This document shows, piece after piece, positions 34,067 through 43,673 of a stretch of 64,000 bases of DNA; position 1 is the first letter of the stretch; every line of letters begins with the position of its first letter. The position numbers were made by a program, and so were the translations under genes. Below the pieces are notes generated by a model. The model did no database searches, was not told the origin of the DNA, and saw only the letters and a list, made by a program, of their open reading frames with translations. Source of the stretch: Pseudoflavitalea sp. G-6-1-2 (GTDB taxonomy: Bacteria; Bacteroidota; Bacteroidia; Chitinophagales; Chitinophagaceae); assembly GCF_012927185.1 (NCBI RefSeq), contig NZ_JABBGB010000001.1, forward strand, positions 558,001-622,000, read 5' to 3'.

Positions 34067-34912
34067 ATGATACAATCGGTTTGTGTTTGCGGTGCAGGTA
34101 CCATGGGAAGAGGCATTGCCCAGGTAGCGGCCCGGTATGGATTTCATACCATTTTATTCGACGTGAACAAAGACACGCTGAGCCAGGCCAATGAAGCATT
34201 GCAGAAAGATCTGCAGATGCTGGTAGATAAAAACAAACTCACGGCAGCACAACAGAAAAGCATACTGGATCATATCCGGTTCACCAATGAGATCAACGAC
34301 TGCATAGCAGACATCGTTATCGAAGCCATCGTTGAAAAGTTGCCGGTGAAAGTGGCGCTGTTCAATCAGCTGGCAGAAGTGAATCACAGTGAAACCATTT
34401 TCGCCACCAATACTTCTTCGCTTTCAGTAACGGAGATCGCTGCACAGGTGATTCATCCCGAAAGAGTAGCAGGCATGCACTTCTTCAATCCGGCGCCATT
34501 GATGAAACTGGTTGAAGTAGTGGCCACCCCTCAAACCAATGCACAAACCATCGATGCAGTGGTGCAACTCACAAAGCAACTGGAAAAAACACCAGTGCTC
34601 TGCAATGATGCCCCCGGCTTTATTGTAAATCACGTAGCCCGACCTTATTACCTCGAAGCGCTCTATCTGGCCGAACAGCAACTCAGCAGCATCGAAACCA
34701 TCGATACATTGCTGGAAGCTACCGGCTTCAAAATGGGCCCCTTTAAACTGATGGACCTTATCGGAAACGACATCAATTATGCAGTAAGCTGCTCTGTATA
34801 TGATCAGTTGGGACAGCCATTGCGCCTCCGCCCTTCTCCCCTTCAGCAGGAGAAAGTGAATACCGGAGCCCTGGGAAGGAAAACTAAAAAAGGTTACTAT
34901 CAATACAGCTGA
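34067..34912 (+). CDS. 3-hydroxybutyryl-CoA dehydrogenase
   Basis: A 281-residue NAD-dependent 3-hydroxyacyl-CoA dehydrogenase. The Rossmann loop is CGAGTMGRGIAQVAARYG (residues 8-25). FATNTSSLSVTEIA and HFFNPAPLMKLVEVV carry the Ser and His of the active site, and NDAPGFIVNHVARPYYLEAL starts the C-terminal dimer domain. The normal size is that of Hbd/PaaH-like single-function enzymes, acting in beta-oxidation or butyrate/crotonyl metabolism. The C-terminal domain resembles the truncated relative at 13596. It is the first gene of a plus-strand set with an epimerase 32 bases later. Confidence 0.93.
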   Translation: MIQSVCVCGAGTMGRGIAQVAARYGFHTILFDVNKDTLSQANEALQKDLQMLVDKNKLTAAQQKSILDHIRFTNEINDCIADIVIEAIVEKLPVKVALFNQLAEVNHSETIFATNTSSLSVTEIAAQVIHPERVAGMHFFNPAPLMKLVEVVATPQTNAQTIDAVVQLTKQLEKTPVLCNDAPGFIVNHVARPYYLEALYLAEQQLSSIETIDTLLEATGFKMGPFKLMDLIGNDINYAVSCSVYDQLGQPLRLRPSPLQQEKVNTGALGRKTKKGYYQYS

Positions 34913-34944
34913 CAGGCATTGTTCAGTTTATAAACAATATCCAT

Positions 34945-35940
34945 TTGTCTACAATTTTCGTCACCGGCGGAACAGGTTTTCTGGGCGCCTACATCATTAA
35001 AGAACTGGTACAGCAAGGCTACAAGGTTCGCGCGCTCAGAAGAGGACCGAAAGCCCCTGCCTTCATCCCCGCTTCCATACTCGAAAAAGTGGAATGGGTA
35101 GAAGGAGATGTTCTCGATGTGATATCGCTCAGCGAAGCCATGGAAGGAGCAGATATGGTGATCCATTCAGCCGCCGTAGTGTCGTTCGATCCTGCCGGAC
35201 AAATGAATATGTACCTGGTTAATATCGAGGGCACTTCAAACATGGTTAATATTGCCCTGGAGAAAAATATCAGCCGTTTTGTGTACATTAGTTCTGTTGC
35301 CGCTCTTGGAAGAACCACCAAAGAATCGCATGTAACGGAAGAAAAAAAGTGGACGAGAAACAAAGCCAATACTGCCTATGCCATCAGCAAGCATTTTGCA
35401 GAAATGGAAGTATGGAGAGGAATGGGAGAAGGATTGGATGTAGTGGTGCTGAACCCCAGCACCATACTCGGTTATGGCGACTGGAACCAGAGCAGCTGCG
35501 CTATTTTCAAAACGGTTTATGAAGAGTTTCCCTGGTATCCCGGAGGTATCAACGGATTTGTGGATGTGGAAGATGTAGCGCGTGCCGCCGTTCAGCTGAT
35601 GGAAAGTGAAGTATCCAATCAGCGGTTCATTGTTTCGGGAGAGAACTGGCCACTTCGACAGCTGATGAACACCATCGCCGACGGCTTTCAAAAAAAGAGA
35701 CCGGCCAAACATGCCACGCCTTTTTTACTGAATATCGCCTGGAGGCTGGAAGCACTCAAAGCGAAGTTCTCCGGGAAAAAGCCACTGCTCACCAAACAAA
35801 GTGCGCGTGTAGCAAAAAGCAAAACCTATTTCGATAATACAAAGCTGCTGAACACATTGCCCGGCTTCAGCTTTACACCACTTGAACAGAGCATCGGAAA
35901 TGCATGCCGGCAATACCTGAAGCAGCACCCAGGATCCTGA
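34945..35940 (+). CDS. NAD-dependent epimerase/dehydratase family protein (extended SDR)
   Basis: A 331-residue extended short-chain dehydrogenase with TTG start (34945, MSTIFVTGGTGFLG); no ATG is available at the N-terminus. FVTGGTGFLGAYI binds NAD(P), VSFDPAGQ and FVYISSVAALG precede the catalytic YAISK (Tyr and Lys). The C-terminal part (NPSTILGYGDWNQSS, FVDVEDVARA) resembles dihydroflavonol-4-reductase/sterol-type dehydrogenases. Substrate unknown. It is 32 bases after the hydroxybutyryl-CoA dehydrogenase gene. Confidence 0.9.
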   Translation: MSTIFVTGGTGFLGAYIIKELVQQGYKVRALRRGPKAPAFIPASILEKVEWVEGDVLDVISLSEAMEGADMVIHSAAVVSFDPAGQMNMYLVNIEGTSNMVNIALEKNISRFVYISSVAALGRTTKESHVTEEKKWTRNKANTAYAISKHFAEMEVWRGMGEGLDVVVLNPSTILGYGDWNQSSCAIFKTVYEEFPWYPGGINGFVDVEDVARAAVQLMESEVSNQRFIVSGENWPLRQLMNTIADGFQKKRPAKHATPFLLNIAWRLEALKAKFSGKKPLLTKQSARVAKSKTYFDNTKLLNTLPGFSFTPLEQSIGNACRQYLKQHPGS

Positions 35941-35951
35941 AACCAGCTACT

Positions 35952-37034
35952 ATGAAAAAGTTGATACCCTTCCTCGCAGCAGTACTGATGCAGTACAGCA
36001 GTCTTGCTCAGGAAAAAACCTTTACCCTGCTTGGGAAAGTAACAGACTCCGCCACACAACAGGTTATGGCAGGCGCATCGGCCTATTGCCAGAATACCAC
36101 ACAGGGCACCGTTACCAACAGCAACGGCCTTTTCTTTCTCCGCCTTCCCAATGGCGGCTACGATCTCGTGATCTCCTACATGGGCTATGAGAAAAAAGTG
36201 ATCCGCATCAGCAACAGCAACATTACTTCAGACACACTGCATATTTCACTGGTGAAGCAGGAGCAGTCCCTTACCGAAGTAGCCGTTGTTGCCAGCAGTG
36301 AACTGAAAGATGGATGGGACCGGTATGGAAAATTCTTTGTCGAGCATTTCATTGGCACATCTCCCAATGCAGCACAATGCATCATCCGCAATCCCGAAGC
36401 GCTCCGTTTCTTCTACACCAAAAAAAGAAACAGGCTGAGAGTAACTGCAAAGGAAGATATTCAGATCACCAATGCGGCACTGGGTTACAATATCCGTTAT
36501 CAGCTGGATTCTTTCAGTTACGATTTCAATACCAATATCAGTCAGTATACAGGTTATCCGCTCTTTCAGGAGATCGATACAACCGCAGCAGTGAAAGCAG
36601 AATACCAGAAGAACCGGGCGCGCACGTATCTCGGCAGCCGTCTGCATTTCATGCGTACCCTGTTCGACAGCGCTGTTACAGATGAAGGGTTTGTAGTGGA
36701 GAAGATGGAGGATGATCCTAAAAGCGCCAAAGGCACTGTGATCAAAGACCTGTACAACGAAGAACTCTACGAGTCCGACAGCAGTGATGTACTCATCAAC
36801 TGGAAAGGCCGTTACCGGATCACCTACAAACTGGTGCATCCCGAAAAAAGATATCTGCAGGATTACAAACTTCCGGAAACTATAAAAATGCAGGCATCCC
36901 TGCTGGATGTTGCCGACGGATTCATCATCGAAGAGAATGGCTATTTCTACGATCAGCAATCAGTGATCAGCACCGGATACTGGGCATGGAAACTTCTTGC
37001 AGAATTGCTTCCATACGATTACGAATACCAATGA
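35952..37034 (+). CDS. CarboxypepD_reg-like domain protein, exported
   Basis: A 360-residue exported protein. ATG 35952 gives signal peptide MKKLIPFLAAVLMQYSSLAQ, followed by a carboxypeptidase-regulatory-like beta-sandwich (FTLLGKVTDSATQQVMAGAS through YDLVISYMGYEKKVIRIS, about residues 24-90), common in TonB-dependent receptors. The remaining 270 residues are rich in Tyr, Arg and Asp and do not form a full 22-strand barrel at this length; they resemble Bacteroidota surface proteins of unknown function. It ends 31 bases before the LytTR regulator gene. Confidence 0.75.
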   Translation: MKKLIPFLAAVLMQYSSLAQEKTFTLLGKVTDSATQQVMAGASAYCQNTTQGTVTNSNGLFFLRLPNGGYDLVISYMGYEKKVIRISNSNITSDTLHISLVKQEQSLTEVAVVASSELKDGWDRYGKFFVEHFIGTSPNAAQCIIRNPEALRFFYTKKRNRLRVTAKEDIQITNAALGYNIRYQLDSFSYDFNTNISQYTGYPLFQEIDTTAAVKAEYQKNRARTYLGSRLHFMRTLFDSAVTDEGFVVEKMEDDPKSAKGTVIKDLYNEELYESDSSDVLINWKGRYRITYKLVHPEKRYLQDYKLPETIKMQASLLDVADGFIIEENGYFYDQQSVISTGYWAWKLLAELLPYDYEYQ

Positions 37035-37065
37035 GCAGCAGCCCTGCCCATTAATCATTAACCTT

Positions 37066-37809
37066 ATGATCAGGAGTATCATTATTGACGACGAACCAAA
37101 CAGCGTGGAAGCCCTCCACGAAATGCTTAACAGGTACTGCACCAATGTACAGGTGATGGGCACTACAGACAATATCCGTACTGCCCGCGACCTCATCAAT
37201 CTGCACAAACCCGATCTGGTTTTTCTCGACATCGAAATGCCTTTCGGCAACGCATTTGAATTGCTGAACAATTTCCCGGCCGTAACATTCGAAGTGGTGT
37301 TTGTTACAGCCTTCGATAACTATGCGCTGAATGCCATCAAGTTTTCTGCACTCGACTATCTGCTGAAACCGGTTAACATCAAAGAACTGCAGCAGGCGAT
37401 TAAAAAAGCAGAAGAAAAAATTCAGGCCAAGAATATCACCAGCCGCATAGACAACCTGTTGTTCAATCTGAAGCAACCGGTTAACAGCAGCAAAAGGCTG
37501 GCGCTGCCTACATTTGAAGGATTGATCTTTCTCGACACAGACGATTTTGTAAGGCTCGAAGCCAGCAACAACTACACGTTCATTTTTCTGAAAGACAAAA
37601 CAAAAACAGTTGTATCGCGCCCGCTCAAAGAATTTGAATCGCTGCTCGACATGACCAATTTCTCGCGCGTGCATCACTCACATATCATCAATCACAACTT
37701 CATCAAAAAATATCATCGCGGCCGCGGAGGATATGTGGAGATGGAAGATGGAAGCTCCATCGAAGTAAGCACCCGGAAGAAAGAAGAATTCCTCGCGAAA
37801 TTTATCTGA
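37066..37809 (+). CDS. LytTR-family response regulator (first pair)
   Basis: A 247-residue regulator with receiver domain (IIIDDEP, Asp55 in LVFLDIEMP, SALDYLLKP) and a LytTR DNA-binding domain in the C-terminal 100 residues (FLDTDDFVRLEASNNYTFIF; NFSRVHHSHIINHNFIKKY). ATG 37066 is used. The propeller kinase gene begins 11 bases after its stop, so the two form a two-component pair. Confidence 0.95.
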   Translation: MIRSIIIDDEPNSVEALHEMLNRYCTNVQVMGTTDNIRTARDLINLHKPDLVFLDIEMPFGNAFELLNNFPAVTFEVVFVTAFDNYALNAIKFSALDYLLKPVNIKELQQAIKKAEEKIQAKNITSRIDNLLFNLKQPVNSSKRLALPTFEGLIFLDTDDFVRLEASNNYTFIFLKDKTKTVVSRPLKEFESLLDMTNFSRVHHSHIINHNFIKKYHRGRGGYVEMEDGSSIEVSTRKKEEFLAKFI

Positions 37810-37820
37810 TCAAACAACCC

Positions 37821-40796
37821 ATGCACATGCTGCGTCTGCTCATCGCATTTTTGTTTTTGCTTGCCTGCAACCTGCTTCAGGCGCAGGAATACAACTACAA
37901 GCAATTCACTGTACGCGATGGCCTTCCCAGCAACACCATTTATGATATCAAACAGGATTATGAAGGGTATATTTGGTTCGCAACAGACGCAGGGTTAAGC
38001 CGGTTCGATGGAAGAAAGTTTGTAAACTACAGCTCACAGGACGGGTTGCCTACGGCAGAAATCCTGCAACTGCTGCCGGATATCAAAGGAAGGCTCTGGA
38101 TAATATCTCTCCGCAACTTCCTCTCTTATTATTACAAAGGGAAATTCTATACCCCGGAAAATGACAGCCTGTTGAAAAAGCTCGTATTCAAGGGCACCAT
38201 AGGGTCGATATCGGAAAACAGTCTGGGCGAAATTGTGATGACAAGCACTCGCGGCGACCATAAGTATTTTATCGGCGCAGATAACACTGTAACTGATATT
38301 TCGGAGCTTATCGAAAAAAAAATAGGTCCTGGTATAGCTTTGTCCACTTCAAGAGCTTTTAGGCCCAAATCCCATTTCTTCTTCAATTATGACGACTCCA
38401 TCCATAACAATGAGAAAGTATTTTCCAGCTCCCAACTCCTTTTGGAAGATGGCAAGCTAACCTTGTGGCTCAAAACCAAATTCTATCCCAAAAAGAAATA
38501 TCTGGTACGGTTCGAAGAAGTTAACGGGAAAATCAGGAAGATCGATTCGGTACAAAAACCAGAGTTCAAGAAGGATTTCCAGACTGTGGTAACCAGACCA
38601 GACAAAGAAATGATCTTTCTCCCTCCAACTGATTTAGTGCTCACTACGCAATCGGGATGTAAGACCTGTTTCACCCCCATCCTGTTAGGCAGCAACGGAG
38701 GAACGCTGCTGGTCGACACGCTTAATTATATTTATTCAGACTTGCTGCTTCCCGGAAAAAACTGCAGCAGATCTCTGCAGGATGATGAAAAGAACATATG
38801 GTTGGGAACACTTGGGGAAGGTGTTTTTTTGCTTCCTTCCCGCGAATACAAAACACGGAAACTTTACAAAGAAGATGCTGAAATTAATTCAATCAATTCC
38901 GATGGAAATACCATTTATGCAGGCGGAAATTACGGGAGACTGCACTTTCTGGAAAATAACAACACCAGCACTGTAAGTTTTCATCACCTGATAAAATTAT
39001 CCAACAACAAAACGGGCGTTAACCGTTTACTGCAGATTACCAAAATGGGGGCAGATCTGCTGCTCAGCTTCGACGGATTCATGCTCAAGTATAACCCCAC
39101 CACAAAAAAAACGGTGTTTGGCAGACTCGATGTGCTCAAATCTATTCAGCCTTTGAACAAAGACACATTGCTGGTGGCAACCGGCAGAGGCGGCTTTCTG
39201 GTGAACAGTAATACGCTTAAAGTGATCGACACCATTTTCAGGTTCAGAACGTATGCAGCCATCGAGGCCAATAATGCGTGGTATATCGGAGCATCCAGCG
39301 GCTTACATAAAATTAACAGAAACAGGAGCACCTGGTATATGGGAACTGCTATCCCACCACTGAACAATATCATCTCCCAAATTGTGCAATCCTCCGATGG
39401 CAGCCTTTGGATAAGTACACTCGGCGGAGGAGTGGTTCAATTGAAGAATGATACGCTCGCCAATCATTTCACACTCGCGAATGGATTAACCAGCAACAAC
39501 TGCAAAGCCCTGTATGCAGATGGAAGGTTTGTATGGGTTGGAACAGAAAAGGGCCTGAACCGCATCGATCAGCTGCACCCTGAAAAACCCATTCTCCACT
39601 ACACTTCCGCAGACGGCTTAGCCAATAATGATATTCACGCTGTGTACACAAAAGATAAGATAGTGTATGTGGGCTCTATTGAAGGCCTTACCAGCTTCGA
39701 TTCCACTAAAGTAACTTCAGCTTCTGTCTGTTATCTCAATATGCAGCAGGTGCAGGTAGGCAAGCAAATAAAAAGTATCGACAGCCTTTCGGAGATCAGT
39801 TACAAAGAAAACGATTTCCGATTCGATTATACCGGCATCTCATTCAGATCGCTGGATGAGATCACCTACTTCTATCGTCTTATCGGATTGAAAGATACCT
39901 GGGACAGTACCCGGAATACTTCGCTCTCCTTTCTGGCACTGCCACCCGGCAGATATCAGCTGCAATTGTTTGCTGTAAACAAGTTCGGCGTCAACAGCAA
40001 AACCATCAGCATTCCATTTTACATCAAACCGCCTTTCTGGGCAACCTGGTGGTTCAGAATATTGATAGCCTGCTCGATCGTTGGATTGGTTTGGTGGCTG
40101 ATCGTTCGCCGCATCAAACAGGAGCAGGCAAAAGCCGCCACGCAAAACAGGATCAACGAACTGGAGCAGCAGGCGCTTCGCTCTCAGATGAATCCGCATT
40201 TCATTTTCAACTGCCTCAACTCCATTCAGAATTTTCTGCTGCACAACGATTTTGAGAAAACCAACGAATACCTCACTTCATTTGCGCACCTGATCCGGCA
40301 GACGCTCGATAACTCCAGCAGGGAGAGCATCAGTCTTGCGAGCGAGATACGATACCTCAACAGTTATCTCGATCTGGAGAGTATGCGGTTTGCACATTCA
40401 TTTCAACATGCCATCAGTATCGATCCGTCGATCGATGCAGACAATATGCATATCCCTCCCATGATTCTGCAGCCGTATGTGGAGAACAGCATTCGTCACG
40501 GACTTCGCTACAGGCAGGAAGGGATCGGATCTGTGAAGGTAAAGTTCGAGCGCAGAGGCAATACGCTGCTCTGCATAGTGGAAGACAATGGAGTTGGAAG
40601 AAAGAAAGCAGGTGAACTGAAATCTTTCATGCATGTGGAGTATCAGTCGAAGGGAATGCGGTTGACCGCCGAACGCATCGAAGCAATGAACCGTCGTCAG
40701 GAAACTCCTATCACGGTAGATGTGATAGATCTCTCGGAGGCCGGAAATTCAACCGGCACCCAGGTGATCGTTCGCTTTCCAAACGTATTCCTGTAG
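37821..40796 (+). CDS. Beta-propeller sensor histidine kinase, LytS-type kinase domain
   Basis: A 991-residue sensor with signal peptide MHMLRLLIAFLFLLACNLLQAQ, propeller repeats (IWFATDAGLSRFDGRKFVNY near residue 50 and many later, e.g. LWISTLGGGVVQLKND), a Y_Y_Y-type domain, one membrane segment at about residues 744-764, and a His_kinase domain with SQMNPHFIFNCLNSIQNFL (phospho-acceptor His793) plus an ATPase domain with PPMILQPYVENSIRHGL and CIVEDNGVGRK. The LytS-type kinase and the LytTR regulator just upstream match. The ligand is unknown; propeller kinases often respond to polysaccharides. Confidence 0.93.
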   Translation: MHMLRLLIAFLFLLACNLLQAQEYNYKQFTVRDGLPSNTIYDIKQDYEGYIWFATDAGLSRFDGRKFVNYSSQDGLPTAEILQLLPDIKGRLWIISLRNFLSYYYKGKFYTPENDSLLKKLVFKGTIGSISENSLGEIVMTSTRGDHKYFIGADNTVTDISELIEKKIGPGIALSTSRAFRPKSHFFFNYDDSIHNNEKVFSSSQLLLEDGKLTLWLKTKFYPKKKYLVRFEEVNGKIRKIDSVQKPEFKKDFQTVVTRPDKEMIFLPPTDLVLTTQSGCKTCFTPILLGSNGGTLLVDTLNYIYSDLLLPGKNCSRSLQDDEKNIWLGTLGEGVFLLPSREYKTRKLYKEDAEINSINSDGNTIYAGGNYGRLHFLENNNTSTVSFHHLIKLSNNKTGVNRLLQITKMGADLLLSFDGFMLKYNPTTKKTVFGRLDVLKSIQPLNKDTLLVATGRGGFLVNSNTLKVIDTIFRFRTYAAIEANNAWYIGASSGLHKINRNRSTWYMGTAIPPLNNIISQIVQSSDGSLWISTLGGGVVQLKNDTLANHFTLANGLTSNNCKALYADGRFVWVGTEKGLNRIDQLHPEKPILHYTSADGLANNDIHAVYTKDKIVYVGSIEGLTSFDSTKVTSASVCYLNMQQVQVGKQIKSIDSLSEISYKENDFRFDYTGISFRSLDEITYFYRLIGLKDTWDSTRNTSLSFLALPPGRYQLQLFAVNKFGVNSKTISIPFYIKPPFWATWWFRILIACSIVGLVWWLIVRRIKQEQAKAATQNRINELEQQALRSQMNPHFIFNCLNSIQNFLLHNDFEKTNEYLTSFAHLIRQTLDNSSRESISLASEIRYLNSYLDLESMRFAHSFQHAISIDPSIDADNMHIPPMILQPYVENSIRHGLRYRQEGIGSVKVKFERRGNTLLCIVEDNGVGRKKAGELKSFMHVEYQSKGMRLTAERIEAMNRRQETPITVDVIDLSEAGNSTGTQVIVRFPNVFL

Positions 40797-40821
40797 TGCC
40801 GGTATAGCTGTGATGAATCAG

Positions 40822-41766
40822 TTATTTCGATTTCAGTTTCTCCCAGATCTCAGGAATGCGTTTTATCCAGATCAGTTCTTTCTTCTTCAGCATGGCATCG
40901 TCCGTTGGTGTACCCAGATAAATCTTGCCTCCTTCGAGATTGCCCGGTACTCCGCTTTGTGCAAGCACAACGGCATTGTCTCCGATGGTGAGCGTTTTTG
41001 ATACGCCTACCTGTCCCCAGAGAATTACACCCGATCCGATCTCAACAGCGCCTGCTACTCCAACCTGCGCAGCAAAGAGACAGTTAGGCCCGATAATGGA
41101 ATCGTGACCGATATGCACCTGATTATCCATCTTGGTGCCGCGGCCGATGCGCGTATCGTGACTCACACCTCTGTCGATGGTGCAACCTGCACCCAGCTCA
41201 ACATCATCCTCGATCACTACTCTGCCACCGCTTTCCATTTTCTTATACCATACATCGCGGTCTTTTTTGGTGTTGTAGTAAAACGCATCCGATCCGATGA
41301 TGGTGCCGGATTGAATGATCACGTTATTGCCGATCACACAATGATCCATGATGGTAACATTCGGATGAATGCGGCAATTGGTTCCGATGGTAACATGATT
41401 GCCGATGAAAGTACCCGGCGCAATCCACGATCCTTCGCCGATTACAGCAGACTCACTTATCATGTTGGTGGATGGAACGAAGGGGCGGAAATGTTTTACG
41501 ATGGTCTGATACGCTTCAAAAGGCTGATCGGTTATCAGCAGCGCTTTCTCAGGAGGGAAGCTGGTTTCTTTATTGATGATGATGAACGATGCAGCTGAGT
41601 TGATGCACTTCTCGTAGTATTTCGGATGATCTACAAATACCAGATCGCCTGGCTCTACTCTGTGTATCTCGTTGATACCAGTTGCGGATGCAGCAGTATT
41701 GCCTGTCAGTTTTGCGCCGATCAGATCAGCTATCCATTGCAATGATACCGGTGATGGGAATTTCAT
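40822..41766 (-). CDS. lpxD: UDP-3-O-acylglucosamine N-acyltransferase
   Basis: A 314-residue left-handed beta-helix acyltransferase of lipid A synthesis. The N-terminal uridine-binding domain ([23 protein letters not shown]) is followed by hexapeptide repeats (e.g. [20 protein letters not shown]) and the catalytic [11 protein letters not shown] segment (the His in VHIGHDS). Length is near the family's usual 330-350. It stands apart from other lpx genes. A candidate promoter lies at 41781-41814. Confidence 0.93.
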   Translation of the reverse strand: MKFPSPVSLQWIADLIGAKLTGNTAASATGINEIHRVEPGDLVFVDHPKYYEKCINSAASFIIINKETSFPPEKALLITDQPFEAYQTIVKHFRPFVPSTNMISESAVIGEGSWIAPGTFIGNHVTIGTNCRIHPNVTIMDHCVIGNNVIIQSGTIIGSDAFYYNTKKDRDVWYKKMESGGRVVIEDDVELGAGCTIDRGVSHDTRIGRGTKMDNQVHIGHDSIIGPNCLFAAQVGVAGAVEIGSGVILWGQVGVSKTLTIGDNAVVLAQSGVPGNLEGGKIYLGTPTDDAMLKKKELIWIKRIPEIWEKLKSK

Positions 41767-41780
41767 ATCGGGAATTTGCG

Positions 41781-41814
41781 CAAAAGTACAACTCGTTTTG
41801 AATGATGCAGCAAA
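41781..41814 (-). promoter_or_regulatory. Candidate lpxD promoter
   Basis: On the minus strand TTTG (41811-41814) is followed after 22 bases by TACTTTTG (41781-41788), an exact TAnnTTTG box, 14 bases before the ATG at 41766. Confidence 0.5.
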
Positions 41815-42040
41815 AGAAGTGCAGAGTAAAACATAGCTGCGCGTTGTATTTCATCGAATGCAATTTCAAACGGCCTCTCTTCGTTAATAGTTTGTTGCTG
41901 CAATTTCATCGTAACATTTTGCAAATCCGATAGAGCATTTCGTTGCTTACTTCCGTTTTCTCCGCCAGATTTTCCACAGTATTAGAAAAAATGTGAATAA
42001 AATTTATTCGAAAATTTTTTTAGATAGAAAAAATTATTTT

Positions 42041-42127
42041 TAATATTGTGGAGGGAAATTTATTTCCCGGTACTTACTAACCCATCTACATAATAAATCT
42101 CCCGAATCATCGGGAGATTTTTTTTTG
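42041..42127 (+). ncRNA. Candidate short leader RNA or small RNA ending in a terminator, upstream of the pseudouridine synthase
   Basis: TAATATTG at 42041-42048 (one mismatch to TAnnTTTG) sits after an AT-rich block. The predicted transcript would start near 42054 and holds a GGGAAA/TTTCCC hairpin (42053-42058 with 42063-42068) and an 11-bp perfect terminator with T tract ending 42126, about 70 bases in all. No gene lies upstream on this strand, and the next start codon is four bases after the T tract. Confidence 0.45.
42095..42126 (+). terminator. Rho-independent terminator immediately before the RluE-type gene
   Basis: Perfect stem AAATCTCCCGA (42095-42105) and TCGGGAGATTT (42110-42120), 4-base loop, then an unbroken T tract through 42126. 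The ATG at 42131 follows directly. Confidence 0.85.
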
Positions 42128-42130
42128 ACT

Positions 42131-42721
42131 ATGCTTCGATATTTCGTCATCTATAAACCATTTCAGGTACTCTCACAATTCACTTCAGAAGAAGGGAAAC
42201 AATGTTTGTCTGATTATTTCAAAGTACCATCAGATGTATATCCTGTAGGAAGATTGGATTACGACAGTGAAGGATTGCTCCTGCTCACCAACGACAAATC
42301 TGTGAATCATCGTTTGCTTCATCCATCATTCGCACACGAAAGAGAATACTGGGTTCAGGTAGAAGGAAGCATCACCAATGAAGCCATTCAACTGCTCAGC
42401 TCAGGCATCACCATTTCTATCGACGGGAAAAATCATCGTACCAAACCAGCCCGCGCCATCCGCTTTGAAGAGGAGCCTAACGTGCCACCCCGCAATCCAC
42501 CCATCCGGTTCAGGCAAAATATTCCTACCAGCTGGATTTCCCTTTCGCTAACGGAAGGCAAGAACCGACAGGTGCGGAGAATGACGGCCAAAACCGGTTT
42601 TCCAACCTTGCGGCTTATACGATACCGGATCGGTCACCTCACCATCGACCGTCTCGCCCCCGGCGAAATGCAGGAGCTGAGCCGGAATATTTTTTGCAAA
42701 GGCGTGGGTATCCTCCCATGA
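42131..42721 (+). CDS. Pseudouridine synthase, RluE/RsuA family
   Basis: A 196-residue enzyme with the catalytic core of the RsuA group: VGRLDYDSEGLLLLTND (catalytic Asp in GRLDYDSEG) and ISLSLTEGKNRQVRRMTAKTG near the end. The N-terminal S4 domain is absent, as in RluE, which modifies U2457 of 23S rRNA in E. coli; the equivalent position here is inference. The ATG at 42131 is preceded by a strong terminator hairpin only four bases upstream, so read-through or attenuation must precede expression unless an unseen promoter exists. The upstream TTG at 42125 lies in the T tract. Confidence 0.9.
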   Translation: MLRYFVIYKPFQVLSQFTSEEGKQCLSDYFKVPSDVYPVGRLDYDSEGLLLLTNDKSVNHRLLHPSFAHEREYWVQVEGSITNEAIQLLSSGITISIDGKNHRTKPARAIRFEEEPNVPPRNPPIRFRQNIPTSWISLSLTEGKNRQVRRMTAKTGFPTLRLIRYRIGHLTIDRLAPGEMQELSRNIFCKGVGILP

Positions 42722-42772
42722 ACATCAAGCCTATCGCATATTTCCTTACCTTGCTGTAAAATCGAGTAACAT

Positions 42773-43648
42773 ATGCTGAAATCAATGACCGGATTTGGAA
42801 GAACTGAACAATCCATTGGTGATAAGACTTTCCTGGTTGATATCAAATCTCTCAATGGAAAGCAGTTTGAACTTTTCCTCAAAATGCCGGCCTTCCTCAA
42901 ACCCTTCGAGTTCGACATAAGAACACTCTTATCTGAGAAACTTGGTCGTGGTAGTGTGGACTGCACCATCAGCCTCAAAGAGAGCGGAAGTGCAAAGCCT
43001 GTCAGCATAAACACTGCACTTGCAAAAACTTACTATAGCTCCATCGCGGAATTATCCAAAGACCTCAACCTCGATCCTTCGAGCATTCTGAGCAGCCTGC
43101 TCAAACTGCCGGAAGTGATCACTCCAACCAGCGATACACTCACAGATGCAGAATGGGAAGCTTTCAAAAAGCTCATCCTCACTGCTGTGAATGCGCTCAA
43201 CAATCACCGTCAGGAAGAAGGTAAAATGCTGGAGAACGATCTCCGTCTCCGCATCAGCAATATCGAAAAACTGCAACTCGAAGTACAGAACCTCGAACCT
43301 ATCCGTAAACAGAAGATCAGGGAAGGTCTGGTGAAAGTGCTCGAAGAGAATGTAGGTAAAGACAGCTACGATCCCAATCGTCTTGAGCAGGAACTGATCT
43401 ATTACATCGAAAAGATCGACCTCAGCGAAGAACAAACCCGTCTCATCAACCATTGCAATTATTTCAAAGAAGTGATCAGCGAAGGGGAAGACACTAAAGG
43501 AAAGAAATTGTCCTTCATTCTTCAGGAGATCGGAAGAGAGATCAATACCACCGGTGCCAAGGCTTATGACTCTACCATCCAGAAGGCAGTAGTGCAGATG
43601 AAAGACGAACTGGAAAAAGCAAAAGAGCAGGTACTGAACGTTTTGTAA
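42773..43648 (+). CDS. yicC: YicC family endoribonuclease
   Basis: A 291-residue YicC-family protein, recently tied to endoribonuclease activity on small RNAs in E. coli. The N-terminus MLKSMTGFGRTEQ, VDIKSLNGKQFELFLKMP and the C-terminal GEDTKGKKLSFILQEIGREI, GAKAYDSTIQKAVVQMKDEL are diagnostic and the length is normal. It is followed 25 bases later by gldH. Confidence 0.93.
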   Translation: MLKSMTGFGRTEQSIGDKTFLVDIKSLNGKQFELFLKMPAFLKPFEFDIRTLLSEKLGRGSVDCTISLKESGSAKPVSINTALAKTYYSSIAELSKDLNLDPSSILSSLLKLPEVITPTSDTLTDAEWEAFKKLILTAVNALNNHRQEEGKMLENDLRLRISNIEKLQLEVQNLEPIRKQKIREGLVKVLEENVGKDSYDPNRLEQELIYYIEKIDLSEEQTRLINHCNYFKEVISEGEDTKGKKLSFILQEIGREINTTGAKAYDSTIQKAVVQMKDELEKAKEQVLNVL

Positions 43649-43673
43649 TTTTATACTTGTAAAATTTCCCCCC

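Larger units (their letters stand above)
41767..42130. other. 364-base intergenic region with divergent promoters and a structured leader
   Basis: It contains the lpxD promoter candidate near 41781-41814, a very AT-rich block (41985-42050) and a short transcribed-looking segment ending in a perfect terminator (42095-42126). No gene is convincing: the best small frame is a 23-codon GTG frame on the minus strand at 41911-41982. Confidence 0.55.

Noticed and set aside
41911-41982. 23-codon GTG frame on the minus strand in the lpxD/rluE interval
   Set aside because: Too short to judge, no ribosome site and no recognisable peptide; noted only as weak.
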